This document shows positions 37,491 to 46,688 of a stretch of 64,000 nucleotides of DNA, in pieces. The DNA is from Sphingobacterium paludis (GTDB lineage: Bacteria > Bacteroidota > Bacteroidia > Sphingobacteriales > Sphingobacteriaceae). How positions within the stretch are numbered: the stretch's first letter is position 1; the number at the start of each line of letters is the position of its first letter. The position numbers and the translations under genes are program-made. The stretch covers positions 1 to 64,000 of the forward strand of contig NZ_SNZV01000013.1 in NCBI RefSeq assembly GCF_004364125.1, written 5' to 3'. A model generated the notes under the pieces. That model was not told the origin of the DNA. It searched no databases and worked only from the letters and a program-made list of their open reading frames with translations.

Positions 37491-37510
37491 CCATCATGCA
37501 GTAAGTTACG

Positions 37511-38449
37511 TTAGTGCCATTCCTCCCGACCTATTATCTTGTCGTTGGTTTTTGGTTCTCTTGCGTCGGGCTTGGCGTTGTATTGCAGATTCAATTCAGG
37601 CTGCCCGGCATCTATCCAAGCCGAAAACCAATAGCAGCCTACTCGCCATATCGATTGGCGCATGCGCCGTTCTACCATGCCGTTCATCCGGTCGTGGTAT
37701 GCTGTCGTATAGGCGTCGGAATAGCTCCATATCAATGTGTTGTTGCGTGTGATGTAGCTTCGCTGCTGATGTTTGGGGAATGTGGCAGAAAGTTCCTTTT
37801 CGATCGATAATACATCGTTTACTAATGCATGGCTTTCCCGTATAATTGTCCATGCGGTGTCGAGCGTACTTTCCAGGTATACTGCCTTCCCGACCAAAAG
37901 CTTATATTGCTTTGCAAACATTTCGGGAATGCGGCTTTCCCAAAACGCATGTATACCGATCTGCCCGCTATACTGCCCGTTGTAATTCTTCGTGGTATGC
38001 AAGGGCACATGGGCATCCGCCACGTAATGTCCAATGTCTGCGGAATAGCGAATGATGGCTTGTACGTCTTTCTTGGTAAATGCAGCTACCAATTTTTGGT
38101 AAGTAAAGTGTATTTGCCAAGGAATGATACCTTGCGCCATAAGCGTCCGCTCACGGTATTTCTCCTTGGCGGCAGACCAATGTATCGGGATGGAATCGAT
38201 AACACCGGCATCGTAATCGTCGATATCTATAAAATGCCGCGGAGATTCTGCAGTGTCAATGTAGCACCGCTTATCTGGATCCACCGCCTTTTCAGTGATC
38301 AGGTCGATATGCTTTTTATAAAATGGGGCAAGGTCGGCTGGCAAGGTAAATACCGCACGTTGGTTGATGTGCTTATGTGCGAAAAACCCCCAGGAACAGC
38401 ATAGCAATAGCAGCGGAAGACCGATATAGGTGAGCGTATTTTTTTTCAT
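37511..38449 (-). CDS. Zinc-dependent phospholipase C/S1-P1 nuclease-like protein
   Basis: This 312-residue exported protein has a hydrophobic signal ending near SWGFFAHKHIN. In this fold the mature N-terminal Trp and following His bind zinc, and WGFFAHKHIN fits. Further metal ligands are visible in SADIGHYVADAHVPLH and in GIHAFWE. I chose MKKNTL as start, since it gives a normal signal peptide. It is divergent from the glycosyltransferase gene. Whether it cuts phospholipids or nucleic acids cannot be told from sequence. Confidence 0.82.
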   Translation of the reverse strand: MKKNTLTYIGLPLLLLCCSWGFFAHKHINQRAVFTLPADLAPFYKKHIDLITEKAVDPDKRCYIDTAESPRHFIDIDDYDAGVIDSIPIHWSAAKEKYRERTLMAQGIIPWQIHFTYQKLVAAFTKKDVQAIIRYSADIGHYVADAHVPLHTTKNYNGQYSGQIGIHAFWESRIPEMFAKQYKLLVGKAVYLESTLDTAWTIIRESHALVNDVLSIEKELSATFPKHQQRSYITRNNTLIWSYSDAYTTAYHDRMNGMVERRMRQSIWRVGCYWFSAWIDAGQPELNLQYNAKPDAREPKTNDKIIGREEWH

Positions 38450-38562
38450 AATTGGTCCGTATAAATTCATATAAAGTTAACAAAAAATCAACTCATTTAA
38501 ATACTTTAATACAGCGGATTTTGGATAAAATGCGTACTTTGGGGATCGGAAAAAATGCGACT

Positions 38563-39549
38563 ATGAAAATACTATATGCTGTGCAGGGAACAGGAAATGG
38601 GCATTTATGCCGGGCGCTTGATATCATTCCCATCTTGCAAGATCTGGGAGAAGTTGATGTGTTGGTCAGTGGCATTCAGGCAGATATTCAGTTGCCGTTT
38701 CCGGTGAAGTATCGTTTACACGGCTTAAGCTTTATCTTTGGTAAATCGGGCGGTGTGGATCTTTGGCGAACCTTTCTAAGTTCTACGGTGCGCAAGTTTG
38801 TGCAGGAGATAAACACGCTACCCGTAGAGCAGTATGATTTGGTGATCAATGATTTTGAGCCGATCTCGGCCTGGGCCTGTCAGACGCGGGATGTACCGTG
38901 CATTGGGCTAAGCCACCAGATCGGTGCGCTTGATGCGGCAAGTCCAAAACCAGATGAGAAGGATATGTTGGGTAAATTCATTATGAAAAACTATGCGCCC
39001 ACGAGCGTATCTTACGGCTTTCATTTCAAGTCTTACAGCAAGAATATTTTCACGCCCGTGATCCGACAATCGATCCGTGAGTTGGAACCCAAGGATGCCG
39101 GGCATTACACGGTGTATCTGCCGGCGTATGATGATGCGCATTTGTTGAAAAATCTGTCCAAGTTTTCTGATGTGCAGTGGGATGTATATTCCAAACACAA
39201 CAAGAAGAAGTTTTCGTTGAAAAATGTTACGATAAACCCGATACAGAGTGATAGTTTTATTCAAAGTATGGCCCACTCGTCGGGTGTATTGTGCGGGGCC
39301 GGTTTCGAAACGCCGGCCGAGGCCCTCTACCTGAACAAGAAATTGCTGGTCGTGCCAATGAAAAATCAATACGAGCAGCATCTTAATGCCGCAGCGCTGG
39401 AACAAATGGGTATTCCGGTTATTAATAGTTTGAAAAGAAAATACGATTATGCCATTGAGGCTTGGCTGAATGGAAAAAATAAAGTGAACGTCAACTACCC
39501 CGATGTGACACGGGAAATTGTGACCAATATTGTAGAAAAACACAAGTAA
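38563..39549 (+). CDS. MurG-like glycosyltransferase family protein
   Basis: This 328-residue GT-B-type protein has a glycine-rich N-terminus YAVQGTGNGHLCRALDI and the donor-binding C-terminal block GVLCGAGFETPAEALYLNKKLLVVPMKNQYEQ, as in glycosyltransferase family 28. No membrane segment is seen. The frame continues upstream, but MKILYAVQGTGNGH is the natural start of the first beta strand. The acceptor is unknown. The FKBP gene follows after 9 bp, so these are likely cotranscribed. Confidence 0.85.
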   Translation: MKILYAVQGTGNGHLCRALDIIPILQDLGEVDVLVSGIQADIQLPFPVKYRLHGLSFIFGKSGGVDLWRTFLSSTVRKFVQEINTLPVEQYDLVINDFEPISAWACQTRDVPCIGLSHQIGALDAASPKPDEKDMLGKFIMKNYAPTSVSYGFHFKSYSKNIFTPVIRQSIRELEPKDAGHYTVYLPAYDDAHLLKNLSKFSDVQWDVYSKHNKKKFSLKNVTINPIQSDSFIQSMAHSSGVLCGAGFETPAEALYLNKKLLVVPMKNQYEQHLNAAALEQMGIPVINSLKRKYDYAIEAWLNGKNKVNVNYPDVTREIVTNIVEKHK

Positions 39550-39558
39550 ATATAGAGA

Positions 39559-40239
39559 ATGAAGAAGATAGGATATGGTATCATGGCACTTGCTATGGCA
39601 CAGGTGATTGATGGTAAAGCGCAAACACTGAAATCAACGAGTGATTCGGTGTCATACGCCCTCGGTATTGATGTAGGTTCGTCGTTGTCTACTAACGGCG
39701 TGGAGATACAATCGGCTAGCTTTTTAAAAGGCCTTAACGACGGTATACAGGGAGCGAATAGGTTGATAGGCCAAGAGGAAGGCATACGCATCATCAAAGC
39801 GGCGTTTGCCAAAGCGGCAGACGAGAAAGCAGCCCTGATGAAAAAAGAAGAAACGGCGTTTTTTGCCAGCTTGAAAGGTAAGGCCGGCATCAAAACCGTT
39901 GATAGCACGCTGTTTTATGAAGTGATACAGGAAGGAACCGGGGCGAAGCCTACTGCGGAAGACGAAGTGACCGTTCATTACAAGGGCTCATTGGCAAATG
40001 GGAAGGTCTTTGATAGCTCATACGATCGCGGAGCGCCGATTGATTTGGGATTAGACCGCGTTATAAAAGGTTGGCAAGTGGGCATTCCGTTAATGACGGT
40101 GGGTTCGAAATATAAGTTCTACATCCCTTCGGAACTTGGGTATGGGGAGCGTGGCGCTGGAGCCGATATTCCACCGTATAGCGCGCTGGTGTTTGAGATT
40201 GAATTGATTGGGATAAAAGACAATAATGCAGTTAACTAA
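39559..40239 (+). CDS. FKBP-type peptidyl-prolyl isomerase, exported
   Basis: This 226-residue protein has a signal peptide (about 1-22), an FKBP-N helical dimerisation domain (about 27-115, SYALGIDVGSSLS) and a C-terminal FKBP domain (about 120-220) with VTVHYKGSLANGKVFDSSYDRG and the LGYGERGAG loop. It accelerates proline isomerisation in the folding of envelope proteins, like FkpA/Mip. Its 3-prime end overlaps the aldo/keto reductase gene by 14 bp. Confidence 0.93.
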   Translation: MKKIGYGIMALAMAQVIDGKAQTLKSTSDSVSYALGIDVGSSLSTNGVEIQSASFLKGLNDGIQGANRLIGQEEGIRIIKAAFAKAADEKAALMKKEETAFFASLKGKAGIKTVDSTLFYEVIQEGTGAKPTAEDEVTVHYKGSLANGKVFDSSYDRGAPIDLGLDRVIKGWQVGIPLMTVGSKYKFYIPSELGYGERGAGADIPPYSALVFEIELIGIKDNNAVN

Positions 40240-41128
40240 ATTAGGAAAATCCACGTTATTGGTATCGCCCATCGGGATCGGCTGTATGTCGATGAAAGGT
40301 GGGGCTACAAAATTAAATACGGATATTATACAAGAGGCTGTGGCCTCGGGAATAAATTATTTCGATACCGCGGATCTTTACGAGCGCGGAATGAACGAGG
40401 AGCTTGTAGGGCAGGCCTTGCGTCCTGCTCGAGACAAAGTCGTGATCGCGACAAAGGTCGGAAACCAATGGCGTTCGGATGGAACAACTTGGGATTGGAA
40501 AGCATCCAAGCCCTATATCATCAAAGCGGTGGAAGCTTCCTTATCGCGTTTAAATACCAACTACATCGATCTGTACCAATTGCATGGAGGCACGATAGAA
40601 GACCCTATTGATGAAATTATAGAGGCTTTTGAGTTGCTGGTTCAGCAAGGGAAAATTCGCTACTACGGTATTTCTTCTATTCGCCCGAACGTCATCCGGG
40701 AATATGCCCGCAAATCCAATATTGCCAGTGTGATGATGCAGTATAATTTGTTAGATAGGCGTCCTGAAGATGTTTTCCCATTGTTGCGGTCTAAAGAAAT
40801 TGCGGTCATCAGTCGTGGTGCCTTGACACAAGGTCTGTTGATCGATAAAGCAATGGATAAGTATCTGCAACTAACATCTGGTGAAGTGGGGCATGCAAAA
40901 CGTAATGTAGATAAGGCAGCAGAAGAATTAGGCATCAGCCGAACGCAAGTGTTATTAGCGTATGCGTTAACCCAGGATGTAGTCGATGTGGCGGCTATAG
41001 GTGTGCGCACATTGGCACAACTGCGTGATTTGAAAGAAACAATAGCAAAATTCAAGTTGTTGTCATCTGCATCGCGCTTAGAACTGGAGAGGGGCTTGCG
41101 CAAACTCTCCTATACCGATCATCTGTAG
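40226..41128 (+). CDS. Aldo/keto reductase
   Basis: This 300-residue enzyme of the YhdN/IolS-like AKR branch has the full catalytic set D47 (YFDTADLY), Y52, K77 (VIATKVG) and H120 (LYQLHG). It is NADPH-dependent and cytosolic, with unknown substrate. The start lies inside the end of the FKBP gene, so translational coupling is likely, although a functional link with a folding factor is not obvious. Confidence 0.9.
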   Translation: MQLTKLGKSTLLVSPIGIGCMSMKGGATKLNTDIIQEAVASGINYFDTADLYERGMNEELVGQALRPARDKVVIATKVGNQWRSDGTTWDWKASKPYIIKAVEASLSRLNTNYIDLYQLHGGTIEDPIDEIIEAFELLVQQGKIRYYGISSIRPNVIREYARKSNIASVMMQYNLLDRRPEDVFPLLRSKEIAVISRGALTQGLLIDKAMDKYLQLTSGEVGHAKRNVDKAAEELGISRTQVLLAYALTQDVVDVAAIGVRTLAQLRDLKETIAKFKLLSSASRLELERGLRKLSYTDHL

Positions 41129-41212
41129 CTGCATTTCTTACCCTACATCAATGCGTGCACCACGGCGTTGTGGGATATTTGTACTAAGAAAAAAAAATAG
41201 AAAGGTTTTAAG

Positions 41213-41926
41213 ATGGCAAATTATCTATTTCACTCGGCAGATTCGAGGGGCAAGGCCAATCATGGTTGGCTTGAGTCTAGACATACGTTTAGTTTTGGGA
41301 GCTACTTTGATCCTCAGCGTACGAGTTTTGGAACGTTACGCGTATTGAACGACGATCATGTCGCTGCGGGCATGGGTTTCGGAACACATTCGCACGACAA
41401 CATGGAGATTATATCGATTCCCTTGCAGGGCGATCTTGAACATCGGGACAGCATGGGCAATGCCGAAGTGATACGCAACGGAGATATTCAGGTGATGAGT
41501 GCCGGAACGGGCATCACACATAGTGAGTATAATAAGAGTAAAGAGCATCCGGTTAAGTTTTTGCAGATCTGGGTGCTGCCCAACCAACGAAATGTAGAAC
41601 CTCGGTATGATCAGTTGACGCTGAACCCTCAAGACCGGCTAAATACCTTTCAACAGGTTATATCTCCCTCTCCAGAAGATGACGGCGCATGGCTGCATCA
41701 GGATGCTTGGTTCAGTCTTGCTAAGTTTGAAGACGGCATGGAAAAAACGTACCACGTTAAAGGAGAGGGAACAGGTATTTATATGTTTAACCTAAGCGGT
41801 CATATAACCGTGGATGGCCATAGCCTTCACGATAGGGATGGTCTAGCGATAACCGACACGAACGAGGTTACCGTGAAGGCTGTCACTGAAGCTGAATTTC
41901 TGTTGATGGAAGTCGCTATGCGCTAA
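41213..41926 (+). CDS. Pirin family protein (bicupin)
   Basis: This 237-residue two-cupin protein has the first-domain metal set H59, H61 (THSH), H103 and E105 (THSEYN), as in iron-binding pirins with quercetin dioxygenase-like activity. The second cupin shows no metal motif, which is usual. Pirins are linked to redox or stress responses in bacteria, but the physiological role is not settled. It stands 84 bp after the aldo/keto reductase. Confidence 0.92.
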   Translation: MANYLFHSADSRGKANHGWLESRHTFSFGSYFDPQRTSFGTLRVLNDDHVAAGMGFGTHSHDNMEIISIPLQGDLEHRDSMGNAEVIRNGDIQVMSAGTGITHSEYNKSKEHPVKFLQIWVLPNQRNVEPRYDQLTLNPQDRLNTFQQVISPSPEDDGAWLHQDAWFSLAKFEDGMEKTYHVKGEGTGIYMFNLSGHITVDGHSLHDRDGLAITDTNEVTVKAVTEAEFLLMEVAMR

Positions 41927-41975
41927 GAGCGATATACTGCCTAAAAGGTCACTGCATATGGAGGGAAATCTTTCC

Positions 41976-42052
41976 TCAAGCGCAGGTAGGACGAAGCAAT
42001 CTATTTTTTACTAAAGCGAGATTGCTTCGTCGTTATTGATCCTATTTGCAAA
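41976..42052. repeat. Isolated copy of the hairpin repeat
   Basis: GACGAAGCAATCT (41990-42002) pairs perfectly with AGATTGCTTCGTC (42019-42031) around a 16-base loop. The flank GCAAAGACG after the stem matches the array units at 34-35 kb. This copy has AA where most array stems have CG, and it stands alone between the pirin and YceI genes. Confidence 0.8.
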
Positions 42053-42095
42053 GACGTTCTTGTCTTGCTTTTTTACACGGTATTTTTAAGTTGCT

Positions 42096-42620
42096 TTATG
42101 CCAGTACAAATTGAACGTCGGCATGGAATTTTACTTCTTCGCTCACCATCACGCCCCCCGTTTCTAAGGCCGCGTTCCAGGTCAGCCCAAAATCTTGACG
42201 GTTAATTTTCCCGGAGACAGTATATCCGGCCTTTTGATTGCCCCAAGGGTCCTTCGCCAAACCACCAAATTCGGCAGTAAAAACAGCAGGTTTCGTGACA
42301 CCCTTAATAGTCAAATCTCCTAAGAGTGTAAATTCATCTTGGTCTACCTTTGTTATTTCTGTTGAAACAAAGGTAATTTCCGGGTAGGTGGACGAATTGA
42401 AAAACTCGTCGCTTTTTAAATGTTGGTCACGCGGTTCGTTCTTTGTTGTTATCGAGCTGGTCTTTATCTCCACAGTTACCTGTGCTTGCGTCAAATCTGC
42501 TGAATCTGCTTCCACGGTGACGTTAAAGTCCTGAAACTGTCCCTTCACATTGGAAATCATCATGTGTTTTACCTTAAATTCAAGTTCGCTATGTGCTTTA
42601 TCTAAATTCCACGTTGCCAT
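42096..42620 (-). CDS. YceI family lipid-binding protein, cytosolic form
   Basis: This 174-residue lipocalin-like YceI domain has no signal peptide: it starts MATWNLDKAHSELEFKVKH. The conserved pattern LTIKGVTKPAVFTAEFGG and the DPWGNQKAGYTVSGKINRQDFGL end are present. YceI proteins bind isoprenoid or polyprenoid lipids. The window holds a second, exported YceI at 55162, so this species probably has separate cytosolic and periplasmic versions. Confidence 0.92.
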   Translation of the reverse strand: MATWNLDKAHSELEFKVKHMMISNVKGQFQDFNVTVEADSADLTQAQVTVEIKTSSITTKNEPRDQHLKSDEFFNSSTYPEITFVSTEITKVDQDEFTLLGDLTIKGVTKPAVFTAEFGGLAKDPWGNQKAGYTVSGKINRQDFGLTWNAALETGGVMVSEEVKFHADVQFVLA

Positions 42621-42875
42621 ATTATTGTCGTCTTTTTTTACTTTTATCCTTTACTAATGTTTAAAAAAAATGAATTGATACGTTGATATACAATAGTAGA
42701 ACATACGTATAGGGCATTTTTGTTTTAGCTAATATAGTATTCTGCGCAGGAAATACACATCTTACCTCGTATATTTTGCGCGGAATTTTATCTATAAGGC
42801 TGTCCATCAGTTAGTGAGCTTCCGTGTTGGCTTTAATAAAAAAAATCTTCTTGTGTTGAGCATGCGCTAGCGGAT

Positions 42876-44153
42876 TTATAAATTGGGCTTTGTGGCGATA
42901 TGCAGCTTGGCGTTCATGAGATCGAATGCATTGAGCGCTTGGTCTAGTTGTGCAATGCTGTGTGTTGCCATCATGGACATGCGTATTCGAGCATCCTTTT
43001 TTGCCACAGCAGGATACATGATGCAGTTGGAGTAGATACCTTTTGAGAATAGCATATTTGTTGCCTTTGCCGTCAAGGTCGGATCACCTATTTTTACCGG
43101 TATCACGCCCGATTCTGTGTTCCCAATATTGAATCCTATACTTTTTAGCCCTTCCTTATAATAGTTTATATTTCTCCACAGCTGCGCCTGCCATTGCGGC
43201 TCTTCATCCAGCAAGGCCATGGCCTGCACGGCCGCCATTGCTTGCGATGGTGGCATGCTCACCGAGAAGAGGTGCTGCCGAGATTGGAACTTCAACATTC
43301 TGATCAGTTCGGGTTGTGCGACGACATATCCGCCAAGGCTCCCAAATGTTTTGCTGAATACGCCAGTGATAATAATATCGTCGTCTTTCAGGAGCTCTTC
43401 CTTCTCCAATATCCCTCGACCAGTGTTGCCGTGTACGCCTACACCGTGTGCATCATCAATCAGCAGATAGGCCCCATAACGTTTCACAAGCTGCAGGATA
43501 TCCTTAATTTTTGCGATGTCTCCATCCTGCGAATACACACCATCGATGATGACCATTTTAGTTCGGTATTGATTTTGACTGTGCTTGAGTACCTGCTCTA
43601 GGTGCTCCATGTTGTTGTGCAAAAAAGTTTTCACATTGGTCGTTAGGCAACCCTCATAGATACTGGCGTGCACGGCCATGTCCAATATGGCGATGTCTTC
43701 TTTCTTTAAAAGTGCTTGTATAGTAGCGCTATTTGCCGTGTAGCCCGTGGTATAAAGAATGGCATCCGTTTTTCCGAAAAATTGAGCTATCTTATTTTCC
43801 AGCAGTTGGTGGTAACTGTAATGGCCGCCAATAGCAGGAGAGGCTCCCGCACCGGTGCCATACGTAGAAATGGCGTCTATCGCCGCTTGTTTTACCTTGG
43901 GATGTTGTGTAAAGCCAAGGTAATCGTTGGATACAAAATTTACATATTCACCGTTAGGAACAATCGCATTGCCATGTACAGATAGTTCATTCGCACAGCC
44001 CGTTTGGTTCACCAATCGGTAATTTAATCGGCCGTTATCGTCGAGGTAATCTAGGAAATCATCAAAGGCTGCAGCTCGTTCAAGCATGGTTACATTTGGC
44101 ATGTTTTCAAAGTCTTTGAAGGTCAATTTTGGGTAGGTGTTTTTGTCAATCAT
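42876..44153 (-). CDS. Alpha-oxoamine synthase (AONS/KBL/SPT-like)
   Basis: This 425-residue PLP enzyme of the fold-type I alpha-oxoamine synthase family condenses an amino acid with an acyl-CoA or acyl-ACP. DDAHGVG (233-239) holds the Asp that contacts PLP, and K268 in GVFSKTFGSLGG is the Schiff-base lysine. Candidates are 8-amino-7-oxononanoate synthase, 2-amino-3-ketobutyrate ligase and serine palmitoyltransferase. No biotin genes are beside it. Bacteroidota make sphingolipids, so an SPT-like role is possible, but the N-terminal extension of about 60 residues differs from the SPT I remember. Confidence 0.85.
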   Translation of the reverse strand: MIDKNTYPKLTFKDFENMPNVTMLERAAAFDDFLDYLDDNGRLNYRLVNQTGCANELSVHGNAIVPNGEYVNFVSNDYLGFTQHPKVKQAAIDAISTYGTGAGASPAIGGHYSYHQLLENKIAQFFGKTDAILYTTGYTANSATIQALLKKEDIAILDMAVHASIYEGCLTTNVKTFLHNNMEHLEQVLKHSQNQYRTKMVIIDGVYSQDGDIAKIKDILQLVKRYGAYLLIDDAHGVGVHGNTGRGILEKEELLKDDDIIITGVFSKTFGSLGGYVVAQPELIRMLKFQSRQHLFSVSMPPSQAMAAVQAMALLDEEPQWQAQLWRNINYYKEGLKSIGFNIGNTESGVIPVKIGDPTLTAKATNMLFSKGIYSNCIMYPAVAKKDARIRMSMMATHSIAQLDQALNAFDLMNAKLHIATKPNL

Positions 44154-44468
44154 GATTTAATTGTTTTAAAGGCGATGCAGTGAAATCGTATAACAATTTA
44201 GAGCAATTTTTTTGTTTTGGCAACCTGTCTCGTCAATATTACAAGTGCAAGAATGTTCGTTTTCATTTTCGTGGAAAGCTATCGTTGTGTTGATTATAAT
44301 TTCGGAGTAACTTCGCTTAGGAAGAGCTCGTTTTTCTTTCGTGAATGGTGGAAATGTCTGTGCCGAACTACCTAAAAAATTACGTCTTTCATTTTGAAAT
44401 ATTTATTTCAAATGTCTTGTGGAGATGTTCGAAATATGCTATCATTGTAGTAGCTATACCGCACAATT
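44154..44468. other. Intergenic region, no gene seen
   Basis: AT-rich sequence lies between the divergent synthase and small membrane protein genes. A short reading frame from 44345 overlaps the downstream gene in another frame and is rich in Phe and Ile; I do not support it. Confidence 0.4.
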
Positions 44469-44660
44469 ATGAAACTACAGATTATTTTGACCACGATTTT
44501 TCTATTATTGGTGCTCACTTGGAATGTGAACACAAATAGCATCCCTGTACTGGGCACGCTGACCGTTTTGTTATGTGTCTCGTTGCTGTACGTCGTTCGT
44601 ATCTTGCGTAGGATGCAGGCGCGGGAGGGCGATCAGGCCTTCGACAAGGGAATGGAGTAA
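44469..44660 (+). CDS. Small two-helix membrane protein
   Basis: This 63-residue protein has two hydrophobic stretches (about 4-20 and 27-45), then a basic segment RILRRMQAREGD. Nothing identifies its role. The clean positive-inside layout is the main support for it being real; no neighbour suggests a function. Confidence 0.45.
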   Translation: MKLQIILTTIFLLLVLTWNVNTNSIPVLGTLTVLLCVSLLYVVRILRRMQAREGDQAFDKGME

Positions 44661-44871
44661 GACGCTATCATGTAGTTTGCCATCTGTATAGACTTTTCTG
44701 CACGCTATTAGCGGAACCGGGCTGTACCAAACTGAACTTGCTGCTTAGGAGGTTGTACGGGTTAACTTTGGTCGTATGTCTTGACAGAAAATGTGCACGA
44801 GGATGGCTGCTACGCTCGATGTAACCTGTATTCCTTTTTTATCAGCAATCAACTGGCGTCATTCTGCGAGC

Positions 44872-44910
44872 AAAAAAAAATCCCCTTCATGATTAAATGA
44901 AGGGGATTTT
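44872..44910 (-). terminator. Terminator for tRNA-Arg
   Basis: A 14-bp stem (44877-44890 with 44897-44910, core ATCCCCTTCAT) is followed on the minus strand by nine T residues, starting 3 bases past the 3-prime end of the tRNA. Confidence 0.9.
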
Positions 44911-44913
44911 AAG

Positions 44914-44987
44914 TACGCCAAAAGGGATTCGAACCCCTGACCGACGGTTTAGAAAACCGTTGCTCTATCCTGCTGAGCTATTGGCGC
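44914..44987 (-). tRNA. tRNA-Arg (anticodon UCU)
   Basis: A 74-nt cloverleaf on the minus strand: acceptor GCGCCAA pairs with TTGGCGT, the D-stem is GCTC/GAGC, the anticodon stem ACGGT/ACCGT encloses the loop TTTCTAA with TCT at plus-strand 44951-44953, and the T-arm contains GTTCGAAT. The discriminator is A and CCA is not encoded. It reads AGA codons. Confidence 0.95.
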
Positions 44988-45401
44988 CTCCTTTTCAGTG
45001 GAACAAAAGTATATAATAACTGTTGTTTTGCAAAATAAAAATGCTACTTTTTTACAGATTGGGAGTAACGTATTGCATGCCAAACATATACTTAGCAGGC
45101 AGGTAAGCGGTCTCTGGAAGAGAATGGCGCTATGATGTTGTGCTCAAAGATTCAAGCATTCCGGCACGACAACAGTCGTCGCATGTGTTGCCGGAAGGAC
45201 TCAATCCATGTGGGAGGAGAGGGGCCTTCAGCCCTTGAAGGAGCAAGGATGGTACAAAAAAGGAATTCCGGTTCGATACATATTGATAGGCGTTGTTTTT
45301 ATTGAGTTCGCAATCAATGTGTTTGCCGAAGGACAGGCTAATGGCTATCATAATTTTGAAATAAAATTTTGCAAGATTGATAAAATTCGTACTTTTGTCG
45401 C
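44988..45401. other. Spacer between divergent tRNA genes
   Basis: These 414 bp hold no gene that I can support. Reading frames here run into or antisense to the tRNA-Ser gene and are artefacts. Confidence 0.5.
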
Positions 45402-45486
45402 GGAGAGTTGGCAGAGTGGTCGAATGCGGCAGTCTTGAAAACTGTTGACTGTCACAGGTCCGGGGGTTCGAATCCCTCACTCTCCG
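45402..45486 (+). tRNA. tRNA-Ser (anticodon UGA)
   Basis: An 85-nt class II tRNA: acceptor GGAGAGT/ACTCTCC, anticodon stem GCAGT/ACTGT with loop CTTGAAA (TGA at 45434-45436), a long variable arm and T-loop GGTTCGAATCC. Discriminator G486 is followed by an encoded CCA (45487-45489). It reads UCA. Confidence 0.95.
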
Positions 45487-45490
45487 CCAA

Positions 45491-45524
45491 ACAAAAGCAG
45501 CTTTTTTAGCTGCTTTTGTTGTTT
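45491..45524 (+). terminator. Terminator after tRNA-Ser
   Basis: ACAAAAGCAGCT (45491-45502) pairs with AGCTGCTTTTGT (45508-45519), followed by TGTTT. A near-identical hairpin occurs at 49804-49833. Confidence 0.8.
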
Positions 45525-45772
45525 AAGGATGATTTGGATTCGAACCGAAGCGTTGGCCGGGGCATATCAAGCGGGAGCTTCCTTGAGTGCTACGACGGTT
45601 TTGATCGATACATGCCGTATGGAGAATATTCAAATTTTGTACGATAAGTTTACCACGAAACAAACGATAAAATTCGAGATGGTGAGCCGCTCAGAAAAGT
45701 TTATTGAGCTTTAGCGTAAAGAAAACATACGGACCAATGGCTATCTTTGCATAGGAGTGAATAGCAGGCTAT
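45525..45772. other. Spacer upstream of the AraC gene, with a promoter element
   Basis: A reading frame ends at 45714 with the protein-like tail MENIQILYDKFTTKQ, but its upstream part crosses the terminator and tRNA, so at most it is a remnant of something else. TATCTTTG at 45742-45749 is a good TAnnTTTG promoter element 23 bases before the AraC start codon. Confidence 0.4.
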
Positions 45773-46594
45773 ATGGAACAGGCAGATTCGTTGAAAACTA
45801 TAAACTATTCGGGGATATTTCTTTCGTGTTATTCGGACTACAGCGAAAAATGCATACACGCTACGCCGGAACATGTATTATTGTATTTGTATTCGGGTGA
45901 ACAGGTTATTCACGATAGAGATAAAAAGATCACGATAAAAGCAGGCGAATGTGCGTTTATAAGGCGTGACCATCGGTTAATGATGTATAAAAACAGTAAA
46001 GGCAGCGAGTTATACAAAGGGATTTCTTTAACATTCAAACGTGCGTTGTTACGGGATTTTTATAATAAAATCAATAAATCTTACATACCTGACCCTGCGC
46101 CCATTTCCGAAAAAAATGTTTTTAAGATACAGCCCAAAGCAGATATTAGTAGCTTGTTTCAATCGCTCACCCCTTATTTTGACGAGGGTGTCAAACCCAC
46201 GGAGGGTGTGGCACAGTTGAAATTGCAAGAAGGAATTTATGCCTTACTGAACAATTCTGAAGCTTTTTATCCGATATTGTTCGACTTCGCCGAACCTTGG
46301 AAAATAGATATTTTGGAATTCTTAAACGAGAACTATATGGATGACTTGACCATGGAGCAAATTGCATCATTTACAGGTCGGAGTTTAGCTACTTTTAAAA
46401 GAGATTTCAAAAAAATAAGCAACCTCACACCTCAAAAATGGCTGATAAAAAAACGTTTGGAAATGGCGTACATACAGCTAAAAGAAGAAAAGAAAAAAAT
46501 ACAAGACGTCTATATGGAAGTAGGCTTTAAAAACCCTTCCCATTTCTCAACGGCATTTAAAAAGCAGTACGGGATACGACCGACAGATCTGTAA
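45773..46594 (+). CDS. AraC family transcriptional regulator
   Basis: This 273-residue regulator has an N-terminal cupin-like sensing domain (about 1-150) and a C-terminal pair of helix-turn-helix motifs (about 180-273): LTMEQIASFTGRSLATFKRDFKK and IQDVYMEVGFKNPSHFSTAFKKQYG. Its N-terminus resembles the ExsA-like branch. It precedes acetyltransferase and hydrolase genes on the same strand and may control them. The inducer is unknown. Confidence 0.9.
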   Translation: MEQADSLKTINYSGIFLSCYSDYSEKCIHATPEHVLLYLYSGEQVIHDRDKKITIKAGECAFIRRDHRLMMYKNSKGSELYKGISLTFKRALLRDFYNKINKSYIPDPAPISEKNVFKIQPKADISSLFQSLTPYFDEGVKPTEGVAQLKLQEGIYALLNNSEAFYPILFDFAEPWKIDILEFLNENYMDDLTMEQIASFTGRSLATFKRDFKKISNLTPQKWLIKKRLEMAYIQLKEEKKKIQDVYMEVGFKNPSHFSTAFKKQYGIRPTDL

Positions 46595-46656
46595 ATTTGA
46601 GCCTATAAGAAAGATTAGTTGAGCCTCATAACAAAGCCGTTATGGGGCTTTGCTAT

Positions 46657-46664
46657 TAATTTTG
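46657..46664 (+). promoter_or_regulatory. TAnnTTTG promoter for the acetyltransferase gene
   Basis: TAATTTTG matches the consensus and lies 24 bases before the ATG at 46689. Confidence 0.45.
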
Positions 46665-46688
46665 CAGGCTAACTTCATATACTAAGCC

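Noticed and set aside
37299..37510. Cobalamin riboswitch upstream of the BtuB-like receptor
   Set aside because: No B12 box (GCCACTG-like) is seen on the minus strand and the leader from the likely promoter is only about 20 bases.
37829..38404. Plus-strand frame of 191 codons across the phospholipase-like gene
   Set aside because: The minus-strand gene has zinc motifs and a signal peptide; this frame is its shadow.
38908..39624. Long antisense frame (238 codons) inside the glycosyltransferase gene
   Set aside because: The plus-strand frame has clear GT-B motifs; the antisense translation shows no family likeness and no promoter.
45130..45714. Reading frames over and beside tRNA-Ser (45130-45480 minus, 45208-45438 plus, 45445-45714 plus)
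   Set aside because: They run through the tRNA gene or its terminator; protein starts such as MRDSNPRTCDSQ and MTVTGPGVRIPHS are well-known tRNA translation artefacts.
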